NCBI GenBank assembly: GCA_004558115.1
Contig: SFDT01000015.1
Location: 1-39,517 of the forward strand
Direction: 5' to 3'
DNA length: 39,517 bases
Source: Clostridiales bacterium
GTDB lineage: Bacteria > Bacillota > Clostridia > Oscillospirales > Oscillospiraceae
The notes beneath the pieces are model-generated. The model was not told the DNA's origin and searched no databases. It saw only the letters and a list, made by a program, of their open reading frames with translations. Both the position numbers and the translations under genes were made by a program. This document shows positions 31,718 to 39,420 of the stretch, in pieces; position 1 is the first letter of the stretch; every line of letters starts with the position of its first letter.

Positions 31718-31768
31718 CACAAATTTGAATATACGAAAACGTTTGTTTCCACAAAAAAATAAAACATT

Positions 31769-31797
31769 TTGACACGTACTTTGTCAAACCGTATAAT
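31769..31797 (+). promoter_or_regulatory. consensus promoter of the hydrogenase operon, with overlapping inverted repeat
   Basis: TTGACA (31769-31774) and TATAAT (31792-31797) are 17 bases apart, a perfect sigma-A consensus. TTTGACA (31768-31774) and TGTCAAA (31782-31788) form an inverted repeat that covers the -35 box and spacer, a possible repressor site. AAACGTTT lies upstream at 31737-31744. Confidence 0.85.
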
Positions 31798-31852
31798 ATT
31801 GAGCGGGGAAAACAAAGCGCCAAGGGCGCTTGCAAGAAAAGGAGATACGCCG

Positions 31853-32332
31853 ATGAGCAACGAATTGACCCGTGCGAGTGAGATCATCGACAGCTACGGC
31901 TGTCAGCAATGCAATCTCATAGCCATCATGCAGGAGATCCAGGCGGAGTACAAGTACCTCAGCGAGGAGGCGCTGACCCTGGTGGCGGAAAAGCTGGGCA
32001 TCAGCACCGCCAAGGTGTACAGCGTGGCCACGTTTTATGAGAATTTCTCCCTGGAGGCCAAGGGCAAGCACATCATCAAGGTCTGTGCCGGCACTGCCTG
32101 CCATGTGCGCAAATCCCAGCCCATCTACGACGCCATCCACGATTATTTGGGCCTGACCGGCAAGAAAAAGACCTCCGCTGACGGCATGTTCACGCTGGAG
32201 ACCGTGGCGTGCCTGGGAGCCTGCGGCCTGGCGCCCGTCATGACCATCGACGGGGAGGTCCACGCGAAAATGACGCCTGAGGCGGCCTTGGCGCTGCTGG
32301 AGGACATTCGGAAGGAGGAGAGCGGGAAATGA
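31853..32332 (+). CDS. hydC: NADH-dependent [FeFe] hydrogenase subunit C, NuoE-like [2Fe-2S] protein
   Basis: A 159-residue thioredoxin-like ferredoxin of the NuoE/HydC family, the small electron-transfer subunit of electron-bifurcating hydrogenases. The [2Fe-2S] ligands are in VCAGTACHVRKS and VACLGACGLAP, spaced as in NuoE. The N-terminal helical part contains LGISTAKVYSVATFYENFSL, also a family hallmark. ATG31853 has AAAAGGAGA upstream; the longer frame begins in the promoter. The stop overlaps the hydB start by four bases (ATGA), which indicates stoichiometric synthesis. It is the first gene of the three-gene hydrogenase operon and acts in the cytoplasm. Confidence 0.94.
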   Translation: MSNELTRASEIIDSYGCQQCNLIAIMQEIQAEYKYLSEEALTLVAEKLGISTAKVYSVATFYENFSLEAKGKHIIKVCAGTACHVRKSQPIYDAIHDYLGLTGKKKTSADGMFTLETVACLGACGLAPVMTIDGEVHAKMTPEAALALLEDIRKEESGK

Positions 32333-34233
32333 TCCGGACGAAACTGACACGGGACAGCTTTCACGTGTTCCAGGCCAACGCCCGCAACGCCCTGAAGCAG
32401 AGCGAGCTGGTGCCCTCCATCCTCATCTGCGCCGGCACCGGCTGCATCGCCGGCGGTGCCATGAAGATCTATGAGAATATCAAGGCCGAGTGCGAGAAGC
32501 GGGGCCTTCAGGTGTATGTAGGTCTCAAGCACGACACCGACGAGGAAAAGAGCCTCCATGTGAAGATGAGCGGCTGCCACGGCTTCTGCGAGATGGGCCC
32601 CCTGGTGCACATTGAGCCCCAGGGCTATATGTACATCCATGTCAAGCCCGAGGACTGCCACGAGATCATCGAAAAGACCGTCCTGGGCGGCGAGATCATC
32701 GACCGCCTGGTGTACCACCTGGACGGCGTGGCCTACCCCCGCCAGGAGGACATTCCCTTCTATAAAAAGCAGCACCGGGTGGTGCTGGAAAACTGCGGCC
32801 GCAGCGACGCCGAGGACATTGAGGAATACATTGCCAAGGGCGGCTATTCCGGCTTTGAAAAAGCCCTGTTCGAGATGAACGGGGAGGAGATCTGCAAGAC
32901 CATCACCGACTCCGGCCTCCGGGGCCGCGGCGGCGGCGGCTTCCCCGCCGGCCGGAAGTGGGAGGGTGCCCGGAAGCAGACCTCTCCCAAAAAGTATGTG
33001 GTGTGCAACGGCGACGAGGGCGACCCCGGCGCTTTCATGGACCGCTCCATCATGGAGGGCAACCCCCACAGCGTACTGGAGGGCATGATGATCGCGGGCC
33101 TGGCCGTGGGCAGCGACGAGGGCTATATCTATGTCCGCGCCGAGTATCCCCTGGCTGTCAGCCGTCTGAAGGCCGCCATCGCCAAGGCGGAGGACTACGG
33201 CCTGCTGGGTGACCATATCATGGGCACGGACTTTTCCTTCCGCATCCATGTGAACCGGGGCGCCGGTGCCTTCGTCTGCGGCGAGGGCAGCGCCCTGACC
33301 GCCTCCATCGAGGGCAACCGGGGCATGCCCCGGGTCAAGCCGCCCCGCACCATTGAGCACGGCCTCTGGGCGGAGCCCACGGTGCTGAACAACGTGGAGA
33401 CCTTTGCCAACGTTCCCCTCATTATCCGCAACGGCGTGGATTGGTACCACTCCATCGGCACCCGCACCAGCCCCGGCACCAAGGCATTTGCCCTGACGGG
33501 CAACGTAGTGAACACGGGCCTCATCGAGGTGCCCATGGGCACCACCATCCGGGAAGTGGTGTTCGACATCGGCGGCGGCATCCGGGGCGGCAAAAAGTTC
33601 AAGGCCGTCCAGATCGGCGGCCCCTCCGGCGGCGCTACCACCGCCAGCAAGGAGCACCTGGACCTGCCTCTGGACTTTGACTCCCTGAAGAGCATCGGCG
33701 CCATGATCGGCTCCGGCGGCCTGGTGGTCATGGACGAGGACACCTGCATGGTGGAGACCGCCCGGTTCTTCATGGAATTCACCCAGAAGGAATCCTGCGG
33801 CAAGTGCGTTCCCTGCCGGGAGGGCACCAAGCGGATGCTGGAGATTTTGGACCGCATCATCGCCAACAAGGGCACGCTGGAGGACCTGGCGCTGCTGGAG
33901 GAGCTGGCGGACACCATCAGCTCCACCGCCCTGTGCGGCCTGGGCCAGAGTGCCTGCAAGCCCGTCCAGAGCACGTTGAAATACTTCCGCAACGAGTATC
34001 TTGCCCACGTGGTGGACCACCACTGTCCCATCTGCAACCGGGAAAAGCCCCACCCCACCATTGTGGCGGACAAGTGCAAGGGCTGCGGCAAGTGCCGCAA
34101 GAACTGCCCCATGGAGGCCATTTCCGGCTCCGTGAAGCAGCCTCATACCATCGACCCGGAGAAGTGCATCAACTGCGGCGCCTGCGTGGGCAACTGCCCC
34201 TTCGGCGCCATCGAAGCGGCAAAGGAGGGCTGA
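32329..34233 (+). CDS. hydB: NADH-dependent [FeFe] hydrogenase subunit B, NuoF-like flavoprotein
   Basis: A 634-residue flavin- and NAD(H)-binding subunit. The layout from the N-terminus is: a thioredoxin-like [2Fe-2S] domain (about 1-120, CAGTGCIAGG and GCHGFCEMGP); the NuoF core with GRGGGGFPAGRKW (FMN and NADH site, about 198-210) and CNGDEGDPGAF; an SLBB domain; the [4Fe-4S] site ESCGKCVPCREGTKRM (about 487); and a C-terminal pair of ferredoxin clusters (CKGCGKCRKNCP and CINCGACVGNCP). This is the usual HydB architecture. Its flavin is thought to split electrons between NAD and ferredoxin in bifurcating enzymes. It overlaps hydC by four bases and ends three bases before hydA. Confidence 0.95.
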   Translation: MIRTKLTRDSFHVFQANARNALKQSELVPSILICAGTGCIAGGAMKIYENIKAECEKRGLQVYVGLKHDTDEEKSLHVKMSGCHGFCEMGPLVHIEPQGYMYIHVKPEDCHEIIEKTVLGGEIIDRLVYHLDGVAYPRQEDIPFYKKQHRVVLENCGRSDAEDIEEYIAKGGYSGFEKALFEMNGEEICKTITDSGLRGRGGGGFPAGRKWEGARKQTSPKKYVVCNGDEGDPGAFMDRSIMEGNPHSVLEGMMIAGLAVGSDEGYIYVRAEYPLAVSRLKAAIAKAEDYGLLGDHIMGTDFSFRIHVNRGAGAFVCGEGSALTASIEGNRGMPRVKPPRTIEHGLWAEPTVLNNVETFANVPLIIRNGVDWYHSIGTRTSPGTKAFALTGNVVNTGLIEVPMGTTIREVVFDIGGGIRGGKKFKAVQIGGPSGGATTASKEHLDLPLDFDSLKSIGAMIGSGGLVVMDEDTCMVETARFFMEFTQKESCGKCVPCREGTKRMLEILDRIIANKGTLEDLALLEELADTISSTALCGLGQSACKPVQSTLKYFRNEYLAHVVDHHCPICNREKPHPTIVADKCKGCGKCRKNCPMEAISGSVKQPHTIDPEKCINCGACVGNCPFGAIEAAKEG

Positions 34234-34236
34234 CCT

Positions 34237-35940
34237 ATGGCAAAGGGAATTATGTACATCGACGGCCAGCGGGTGCCCTTCGACGGGGAGAAAAACGTTC
34301 TGGCGGTCATCCGGAAGGCCGGCATCGACATGCCCACCTTCTGCTACTATTCGGAGCTGTCCACCTTCGGCGCCTGCCGCATGTGCGTGGTGGAGGACGA
34401 ACGGGGCAAGATCGACGCCTCCTGCGCCATGGAGCCCCGGGACGGCATGAAGATCCGCACCAACACGGCCCGGCTTTTGAAGCACCGGCGGATGATTTTG
34501 GAGCTGATGCTCTCCTCCCACTGCCGGGACTGCACCACTTGCGAAAAGAGCGGCAAGTGCCGCCTTCAGGACCTGGCCCTGCAATTCGGCGTGCGGCGGG
34601 TCCGCTTTGAAGATACGCGTCCCCAGTATGAAAAGGACCACTCCTCTCCCGCCATCGTCCGGGACCCCAACAAGTGCATCCTCTGCGGCGACTGCGTCCG
34701 GGTGTGCGAGGAGATGCAGGGCATGGGCATTTTGAACTTTGCCCACCGGGGCAGCGACCTGGTGGTCTCTCCCGCCTTTGACCGCAAGCTCTCCGAGACC
34801 AACTGTATCAGTTGCGGCCAGTGCGCCGCCGCCTGCCCCACCGGCGCCATCACCGTCCGAGACGAGATCGGCAAGGCCTGGCGGGTGTTGTACGACGCCG
34901 ACAAGCGGGTGGTGTTCCAAATCGCCCCCGCCGTCCGCGTGGCCGTGGGCGAGGCCTTTGGCCTGGAGCCCGGCGTCAACGCCATCGACAAGCTGGTCTC
35001 CGCCCTGAAAATGATGGGCGCCGACGAGGTGTATGACACCAACTTCGGCGCGGACCTGACGGTCATGGAGGAGTCGGCGGAGTTTTTGGAGCGGCTGAAA
35101 AAGGGCGGCCCCTTCCCCATGTTCACCAGCTGCTGCCCGGCCTGGATCAAGTATCTGGAAAAGGAGAATCCGAAGTATCTGAAAAATGTCTCCACCTGCA
35201 AATCCCCCATGCAGATGTTCGCGGCGGTGCTGAAGGACCAGTACAAGGCCAAGGATGCCGCCGACGGGCGCACCACCTTCCACATCGCCATCATGCCCTG
35301 CACCGCCAAAAAGATGGAGGCCAAGCGGGAGGAGTTCCAGCACGACGGCGTGCCCGATGTGGACCTGGTGCTGACCACCCAGGAGATCATCACCATGATC
35401 AAGGAGTCCGGCATCCGCTTCGGTGAGCTGGAGGGCGAGGCACCCGACCTGCCCTTCGGCATGGGCACCGGCGCCGCCACCATCTTCGGCACCACCGGCG
35501 GCGTGGCGGAGGCCGTGGCCCGCCGGGTGGTGGAGGACAAGTCCAAGAACACCCTCCAGGCCATCCAGTTCTCCGGCATCCGGGGCAGCGATGTCATCCG
35601 GGAGGTCACCCTTCCCGTGGGCGACCGGGTGCTGCGCATCGCCGTGGTCCACGGTCTGGTGAACGCCAAAAAGCTGCTGAAGGACATCGAGGAGGGCGTT
35701 GCCTATTACGACCTGGTGGAGGTCATGACCTGCAAGACCGGCTGCGTGGGCGGCGCGGGCCAGCCCTACGGCCTCATCCCCGTCAAGCAGCGGCGTGCCG
35801 AGGGCTTGTACGAGGCGGACCGGGCGGCGCTCATCAAGCGTTCTGAGCGCAACCCCATCGTGACGGAGCTGCTGGAGGGCGAGCTGAAGGGCCGCACCCA
35901 CGAGCTGCTCCATGTCCACTACAAGGACCCCCGCAAATAA
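34237..35940 (+). CDS. hydA: [FeFe] hydrogenase catalytic subunit
   Basis: A 567-residue M3-type catalytic subunit that makes or consumes H2. The N-terminal [2Fe-2S] domain (cysteines in CYYSELSTFGACRMC) is followed by a His/Cys3 cluster site (HCRDCTTCEKSGKC) and two [4Fe-4S] clusters (CILCGDCVRVCEE and CISCGQCAAACP). The H-cluster motifs are complete: TSCCPAW with Cys299 and Cys300, MPCTAKK with Cys355, and MTCKTGCVGGAGQP with Cys499 and Cys503, at the same numbers as in Clostridium pasteurianum CpI. The proton-relay Cys299 is present. With HydB and HydC it should form a trimeric, NAD- and ferredoxin-linked enzyme. The maturases HydEFG are not in the window. Confidence 0.97.
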   Translation: MAKGIMYIDGQRVPFDGEKNVLAVIRKAGIDMPTFCYYSELSTFGACRMCVVEDERGKIDASCAMEPRDGMKIRTNTARLLKHRRMILELMLSSHCRDCTTCEKSGKCRLQDLALQFGVRRVRFEDTRPQYEKDHSSPAIVRDPNKCILCGDCVRVCEEMQGMGILNFAHRGSDLVVSPAFDRKLSETNCISCGQCAAACPTGAITVRDEIGKAWRVLYDADKRVVFQIAPAVRVAVGEAFGLEPGVNAIDKLVSALKMMGADEVYDTNFGADLTVMEESAEFLERLKKGGPFPMFTSCCPAWIKYLEKENPKYLKNVSTCKSPMQMFAAVLKDQYKAKDAADGRTTFHIAIMPCTAKKMEAKREEFQHDGVPDVDLVLTTQEIITMIKESGIRFGELEGEAPDLPFGMGTGAATIFGTTGGVAEAVARRVVEDKSKNTLQAIQFSGIRGSDVIREVTLPVGDRVLRIAVVHGLVNAKKLLKDIEEGVAYYDLVEVMTCKTGCVGGAGQPYGLIPVKQRRAEGLYEADRAALIKRSERNPIVTELLEGELKGRTHELLHVHYKDPRK

Positions 35941-35952
35941 GGAAAGACGTTT

Positions 35953-35987
35953 CCGGCCCGGCGCGCAAGCGCCGGGCCGGCTTTATT
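35953..35987. terminator. intrinsic terminator of the hydrogenase operon
   Basis: CCGGCCCGGCGC / GCGCCGGGCCGG is a perfect 12-bp stem with a GCAA tetraloop followed by CTTTATT. It lies between convergent genes. Confidence 0.88.
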
Positions 35988-36678
35988 GCGGCGCTTGCGC
36001 CGCCGGCTGCCGAAGACCCGGCGTGCCGAAGGGCAGAGTGAACACCGGCGTTCCCTCCACGGCGGGGGCGATGGCGTACATGGGATAGAAGAAAGCCAGG
36101 CCGTCCTCCGTCAGATAGTAGTTCTGGGGGTTGAAATGCCGCCGCAGGGCCTGTCGCCAGTGGTCGTGGTAGCGGGCCACCCCGGCGGCTTCCTGCCGGG
36201 CGATCTCCGCGGCGGCAAAGGCCAGCAGCGTGCCCTTCCAGCTTCGGACGCCGGGAAAAAAGGCTTTCAGAGGGGCGGGATAGCCCGCTGCCAGATCCCA
36301 GGTGTCTCCCCGCCGGCCCAGGAGGGGAGGGCTGCCGGGACAGGTTTCCCGGGTGTGGGTGTACAGGCTCCAAAGGCCATCCTGGTTCCAGGTGACACGG
36401 TATCCCAGCTCCGCCCGGAAGCAGGGCAGGGGACGGCTGGCCGCCAGAGCGGCATGGTACTCCGCCCTGGCCTGAGGCAGCAGCCAGGTCTCACAGTACC
36501 GGAAAAAGCACCGCCGCTGTAGCTGGTAATACCGGCGGACCCGGCGGGCCGCGGCGCCCTGGGGCTTCACCGGCTGGGGCAGGGAGCAGGACGCCGTCAG
36601 CACCGGGATGCCGTCCTCGGCCCATTCCCGCTCCGTGACCAGGGGCTGCGTGGACAGCTGCGCCAAAGATGCTTTCAT
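35983..36678 (-). CDS. DUF3298-containing protein
   Basis: A 231-residue protein. The C-terminal part carries the DUF3298 signature: FNPQNYYLTEDGLAFFYPMYAIAPAVEGTPVFTLPF. This domain occurs in RsiV-like anti-sigma factors and in lysozyme-binding proteins. No signal peptide or membrane segment is visible, so it seems cytoplasmic, unlike RsiV. The N-terminal half (VLTASCSLPQPVKPQGAAARRVRRYYQLQRRCFFRYC) is rich in arginine and aromatic residues. ATG36678 is preceded by GGAGGAG at a somewhat long spacing of about ten bases. It is a single gene, convergent with the hydrogenase operon and divergent from yerC. Its function is unknown. Confidence 0.75.
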   Translation of the reverse strand: MKASLAQLSTQPLVTEREWAEDGIPVLTASCSLPQPVKPQGAAARRVRRYYQLQRRCFFRYCETWLLPQARAEYHAALAASRPLPCFRAELGYRVTWNQDGLWSLYTHTRETCPGSPPLLGRRGDTWDLAAGYPAPLKAFFPGVRSWKGTLLAFAAAEIARQEAAGVARYHDHWRQALRRHFNPQNYYLTEDGLAFFYPMYAIAPAVEGTPVFTLPFGTPGLRQPAAQAPQ

Positions 36679-36798
36679 GGGATGCCGTCTCCTCCTTTAT
36701 GAAGTGGCGTTTGTTCCAGTGTATGAGGACCGGCGCGTCCCGGTGAAAGCTGCCTGCGCCCATGCTTTAAAGTGTGAGAAAATTTTGCCGGCAAGCCC

Positions 36799-36827
36799 TT
36801 TACTTTCATGCGGTAGAATGGTAAAAT
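36799..36827 (+). promoter_or_regulatory. promoter of yerC-methyltransferase-hslO
   Basis: TTTACT (36799-36804) and TAAAAT (36822-36827) are 17 bases apart. GCCGGC occurs three times around it (36787, 36835 and 36847); the last two flank AGAAAT and could form a leader hairpin or an operator. Confidence 0.6.
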
Positions 36828-36888
36828 ACAAAATGCCGGCAGAAATGCCGGCGAAAATATCAAAATGATCACAGAAGGGGTACGTGAC

Positions 36889-37185
36889 ATGGTCAAGATC
36901 GGGAAAAAGGAAAAGAGCGACCAGCTGTATAAAGCGATCCTGATGCTGAAGGACGAGCAGGAGTGCTATGATTTCTTCCAGGACCTGTGTACGGTCTCAG
37001 AGCTGCGCTCCATGGAGCAGCGGTTCGAGGTGGCGTCCCTCCTGGACGACGGCATGATCTATAACGAGATCCTGGAACGCACCGGTGCCTCCAGCGCCAC
37101 CATCAGCCGGGTGAACCGGTCACTGAGCTATGGCACCGGCGCCTATGCCAAGCTGTTTGAGCGGATGAAGGAACAGAAAAAATGA
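36889..37185 (+). CDS. yerC: YerC/YecD family TrpR-like protein
   Basis: A 98-residue DNA-binding protein of the TrpR superfamily. The pattern KDEQECYDFFQDLCTVSELRSMEQRFEVASLLDDG followed by YNEILERTGASSATISRVNRSL matches the YerC/YecD family, with the helix-turn-helix in the latter segment. The targets of the family are not known to me. ATG36889 is chosen because AGAAGGGG lies eight bases upstream; ATG36865 precedes that site. The stop overlaps the next gene by four bases (ATGA). A tandem GCCGGC element lies just upstream of the start and could be its own binding site. Confidence 0.9.
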   Translation: MVKIGKKEKSDQLYKAILMLKDEQECYDFFQDLCTVSELRSMEQRFEVASLLDDGMIYNEILERTGASSATISRVNRSLSYGTGAYAKLFERMKEQKK

Positions 37186-37931
37186 GCAGCTACGACGCGC
37201 TGGCCGCCAGCTATGACCAGCTGATGGCCGACGGCAGCTACCGCAGGCGGGCGGAGTTTCTGGTGCGCCTGTTTCAAAAAAGCGCCATCCCGGTCCATAC
37301 AGTGTTGGACCTGGCCTGCGGCACCGGCACCATCGCGTGCCTCCTGGCCCAGAGGGGGTATCAGGTGACTGCCACCGACGGCAGCGAGGAGATGCTGACC
37401 CAGGCCATGCAGAAAGCGGCCGCCCTTGACGGGCAGCCGCCTTTGTTCCTGCTCCAGACCATGCCCCGGCTGCGGCTTCTGGAGCCGGTGGACACGGTGG
37501 TGTCCACCCTGGATTCCCTGAACTACCTGACCCGGGAGAAGGACATCCGGGAGACCTTTTGCCGGGTGCACCGCTGGCTGAAAGACGGCGGGCAGTTTAT
37601 TTTCGATGTGAATACGCCTTATAAGCTCCGCCGGATGGACGGCCAGATGTATATGGACGAGACGGAGGAGAGCTTCTGCGTCTGGCGGACCTTTTTCTCG
37701 GAGCGGACGCAGGTGTGCACCTACCAGGTGGACCTGTTCCGCCTGAACGGGGACGGCGCCTGGGACCGGGACTTTGAGGAGCACCGGGAGCGGGCCTGGA
37801 CGCAGGAGCAGCTGCGGACGTACCTGACGGACGCGGGCTTCACGGATATCCGCGTCACCGGCGACCTGACGCTCCGCCCGCCCAAGGCGGAGGAAGACCG
37901 CTGGATCATCCGGGCGGTAAAGCCCCGGTAA
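37182..37931 (+). CDS. SAM-dependent methyltransferase (class I)
   Basis: A 249-residue methyltransferase with the SAM-binding motif I VLDLACGTGTIACLLAQRGY (about residues 41-60), an acidic motif II (VTATDGSEEML) and DTVVSTLDSLNYL as motif IV. The C-terminal region contains TYQVDLFRLNGDGAWDRDFEEHRERAWTQEQLRTYLTDAGF, common in this family of small clostridial methyltransferases next to Hsp33 or YerC. The substrate is unknown. It is coupled to yerC by an ATGA overlap and precedes hslO by 22 bases, so all three are probably one transcript. Confidence 0.9.
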   Translation: MSSYDALAASYDQLMADGSYRRRAEFLVRLFQKSAIPVHTVLDLACGTGTIACLLAQRGYQVTATDGSEEMLTQAMQKAAALDGQPPLFLLQTMPRLRLLEPVDTVVSTLDSLNYLTREKDIRETFCRVHRWLKDGGQFIFDVNTPYKLRRMDGQMYMDETEESFCVWRTFFSERTQVCTYQVDLFRLNGDGAWDRDFEEHRERAWTQEQLRTYLTDAGFTDIRVTGDLTLRPPKAEEDRWIIRAVKPR

Positions 37932-37953
37932 CTTTCATGGAGGATTTTGCGCA

Positions 37954-38844
37954 ATGAGCGATCAACTGGTACGCGCCATCTCCAAAGATGGCTTTGTGAA
38001 GGCGGTGGCGGTGTCCACCCGGGACCTGACGGAGCGGGCCCGGCAGATCCACAAGACGCTGCCGGTGGCCACGGCGGCCCTGGGCCGCACCCTGGCGGCG
38101 GCATCCATGATGGGCAACGCACTGAAGGGGGACGGCGCCTCCGTCACCCTCCAGATCAAGGGCGGCGGCCCGCTGGGCAAGATCCTGGCGGTGTCCGACA
38201 ACGAGGGCAACGTCCGGGGCACCGTGGATGACCCGGCGGTGGACATTCCCCTGCGGCCTGACGGCAAGCTGGATGTGGGCTCCGCCGTGGGCTGCGACGG
38301 CACCCTGACCGTTATCCGGGACCTGAACATGAAGGAGCCCTACGTGGGCAGCGTGGGCCTGCTGGGTGGTGAGATCGCCGAGGACCTGGCGGCCTATTTC
38401 GTGGAGTCCGAGCAGATCCCCACCGCCTGCGGCCTGGGTGTGCTGGTGGACCGGGACCAGAGCGTGCTGGCCGCCGGCGGCTATCTTATCCAGCTGCTAC
38501 CCGGCGCCGGGGAGGACGTCATCTCCAAGGTGGAGGGCGGCGTCATGGCCGCCGGCAGTGTCACGGGCCTCCTGCGGGAAAACGACGACCCGGAGGCAAT
38601 TTTGCGGAAGGTCCTGTCGGATTTTGACCTGGATATCCTGGAAAAGAGCCCTGTGGAGTACCGCTGCTATTGCAGCCGGGAGCGGATGGAGCGGGCCCTT
38701 ATCAGCCTGGGCCCCCAGCAGCTGGAAAGCCTGATTGAAGAGCAGGGCAGCGCGGAGCTGCGCTGCCAGTTCTGTGACAATGTCCAGACCTTTACACGCC
38801 AACAGCTGGAAACGCTGCTGTCGAATATGAAGAAAAAAGCCTAA
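37954..38844 (+). CDS. hslO: redox-regulated chaperone Hsp33
   Basis: A 296-residue holdase chaperone that switches on under oxidative stress by losing zinc and forming disulfides. The C-terminal zinc site is intact: CYC at residues 238-240 and CQFC at 271-274. The N-terminal domain begins DQLVRAISKDGFVKAVAVSTRDLTERAR and contains GGGPLGKILAVSDNEGNVRG, standard for the family. The length is normal. ATG37954 follows TGGAGG at about ten bases. It ends 17 bases before the tRNA promoter without an intrinsic terminator, so read-through into the tRNA genes is possible. In an anaerobe it fits protection during air exposure. Confidence 0.96.
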   Translation: MSDQLVRAISKDGFVKAVAVSTRDLTERARQIHKTLPVATAALGRTLAAASMMGNALKGDGASVTLQIKGGGPLGKILAVSDNEGNVRGTVDDPAVDIPLRPDGKLDVGSAVGCDGTLTVIRDLNMKEPYVGSVGLLGGEIAEDLAAYFVESEQIPTACGLGVLVDRDQSVLAAGGYLIQLLPGAGEDVISKVEGGVMAAGSVTGLLRENDDPEAILRKVLSDFDLDILEKSPVEYRCYCSRERMERALISLGPQQLESLIEEQGSAELRCQFCDNVQTFTRQQLETLLSNMKKKA

Positions 38845-38861
38845 AAAATTTAAAAAATGGG

Positions 38862-38890
38862 TTGACATACCGGGTACTGTTGAGTATAAT
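38862..38890 (+). promoter_or_regulatory. consensus promoter of the tRNA cluster
   Basis: TTGACA (38862-38867) and TATAAT (38885-38890) are 17 bases apart, a perfect sigma-A promoter 31 bases before tRNA-Val. Confidence 0.9.
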
Positions 38891-38921
38891 AACTTTTGCC
38901 GTCTGACGAGAGCGGCAACCT

Positions 38922-38998
38922 GGGAGCATAGCTCAGCTGGTTAGAGCACCTGCCTTACAAGCAGGGGGTCACTGGTTCGAGTCCAGTTGTTCCCACCA
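38922..38998 (+). tRNA. tRNA-Val (TAC)
   Basis: A full cloverleaf: acceptor GGGAGCA / TGTTCCC, D arm with GCTC/GAGC, anticodon loop CTTACAA giving TAC, T loop TTCGAGT, and an encoded CCA end. First gene of the tRNA cluster. Confidence 0.95.
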
Positions 38999-39009
38999 AA
39001 GTTTTATAT

Positions 39010-39086
39010 GGCCCGGTAGTTCAGTTGGTTAGAACGCTAGCCTGTCACGCTAGAGGTCGACGGTTCGAGCCCGTTCCGGGTCGCCA
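39010..39086 (+). tRNA. tRNA-Asp (GTC)
   Basis: Acceptor GGCCCGG / CCGGGTC, anticodon loop CTGTCAC giving GTC, T loop TTCGAGC, discriminator G (the usual tRNA-Asp identity element), encoded CCA. Confidence 0.96.
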
Positions 39087-39089
39087 TCT

Positions 39090-39124
39090 CCCACGGGATG
39101 GCGTTTCATCTCGTGGGTCCCTTT
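39090..39124 (+). terminator. possible terminator within the tRNA cluster
   Basis: CCCACGGGATG / CATCTCGTGGG is an 11-bp stem with one G-T pair, followed by TCCCTTTT. The T-run is short and offset, so partial termination after tRNA-Asp is likely at most; it could also be a processing signal. Confidence 0.5.
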
Positions 39125-39172
39125 TGGGGTTGAAATTCCCCGGCCGCGCCGTTTCGGCGGGTCGAAAGATTT

Positions 39173-39248
39173 GCCCAGATAGCTCAGTTGGTAGAGCAGT
39201 GGACTGAAAATCCACGTGTCGCTGGTTCGATTCCGGCTCTGGGCACCA
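39173..39248 (+). tRNA. tRNA-Phe (GAA)
   Basis: Acceptor GCCCAGA / TCTGGGC, anticodon loop CTGAAAA giving GAA, T loop TTCGATT, encoded CCA. It follows tRNA-Asp after an 86-base spacer. Confidence 0.96.
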
Positions 39249-39251
39249 CCT

Positions 39252-39327
39252 GCGGGCATAGCTCATCTGGTAGAGCGCCACCTTGCCAAGGTGGAGGTAG
39301 CGAGTTCGAGCCTCGTTGCCCGCTCCA
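39252..39327 (+). tRNA. tRNA-Gly (GCC)
   Basis: Acceptor GCGGGCA / TGCCCGC, anticodon loop TTGCCAA giving GCC, T loop TTCGAGC, discriminator T, encoded CCA. Only three bases separate it from tRNA-Phe, so both are cut from one transcript. Confidence 0.96.
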
Positions 39328-39330
39328 GAT

Positions 39331-39358
39331 TGATGCCCACACAAATGTGTGGGCATCA
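39331..39358. repeat. perfect 13-bp inverted repeat after tRNA-Gly
   Basis: TGATGCCCACACA and TGTGTGGGCATCA flank AA. An A-rich, not T-rich, stretch follows on the plus strand, so it is not a standard terminator for the tRNA transcript. It may be a processing or stability hairpin. Confidence 0.6.
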
Positions 39359-39376
39359 AAAATCTAAAAATAAATG

Positions 39377-39405
39377 TGGACTTTTTCGCGAAAGCTGCAT
39401 ATAAT
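39377..39405 (+). promoter_or_regulatory. promoter of tRNA-Cys
   Basis: TGGACT (39377-39382) and TATAAT (39400-39405) are 17 bases apart, 15 bases before tRNA-Cys. Confidence 0.75.
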
Positions 39406-39420
39406 ATAGATGTCCCCGAT

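Noticed and set aside
31736..31800. A Rex operator at the hydrogenase promoter
   Set aside because: No TTGTTAA-N4-TTAACAA or TTGTGAA-type site is present; the inverted repeat has a different sequence and spacing.
32143..35919. A 1258-residue open frame on the minus strand opposite the hydrogenase genes
   Set aside because: It mirrors GC-rich codons of hydB and hydA, is rich in G, A, H, L and V repeats, has no ribosome site and no recognisable domain. The plus-strand genes explain the sequence completely.
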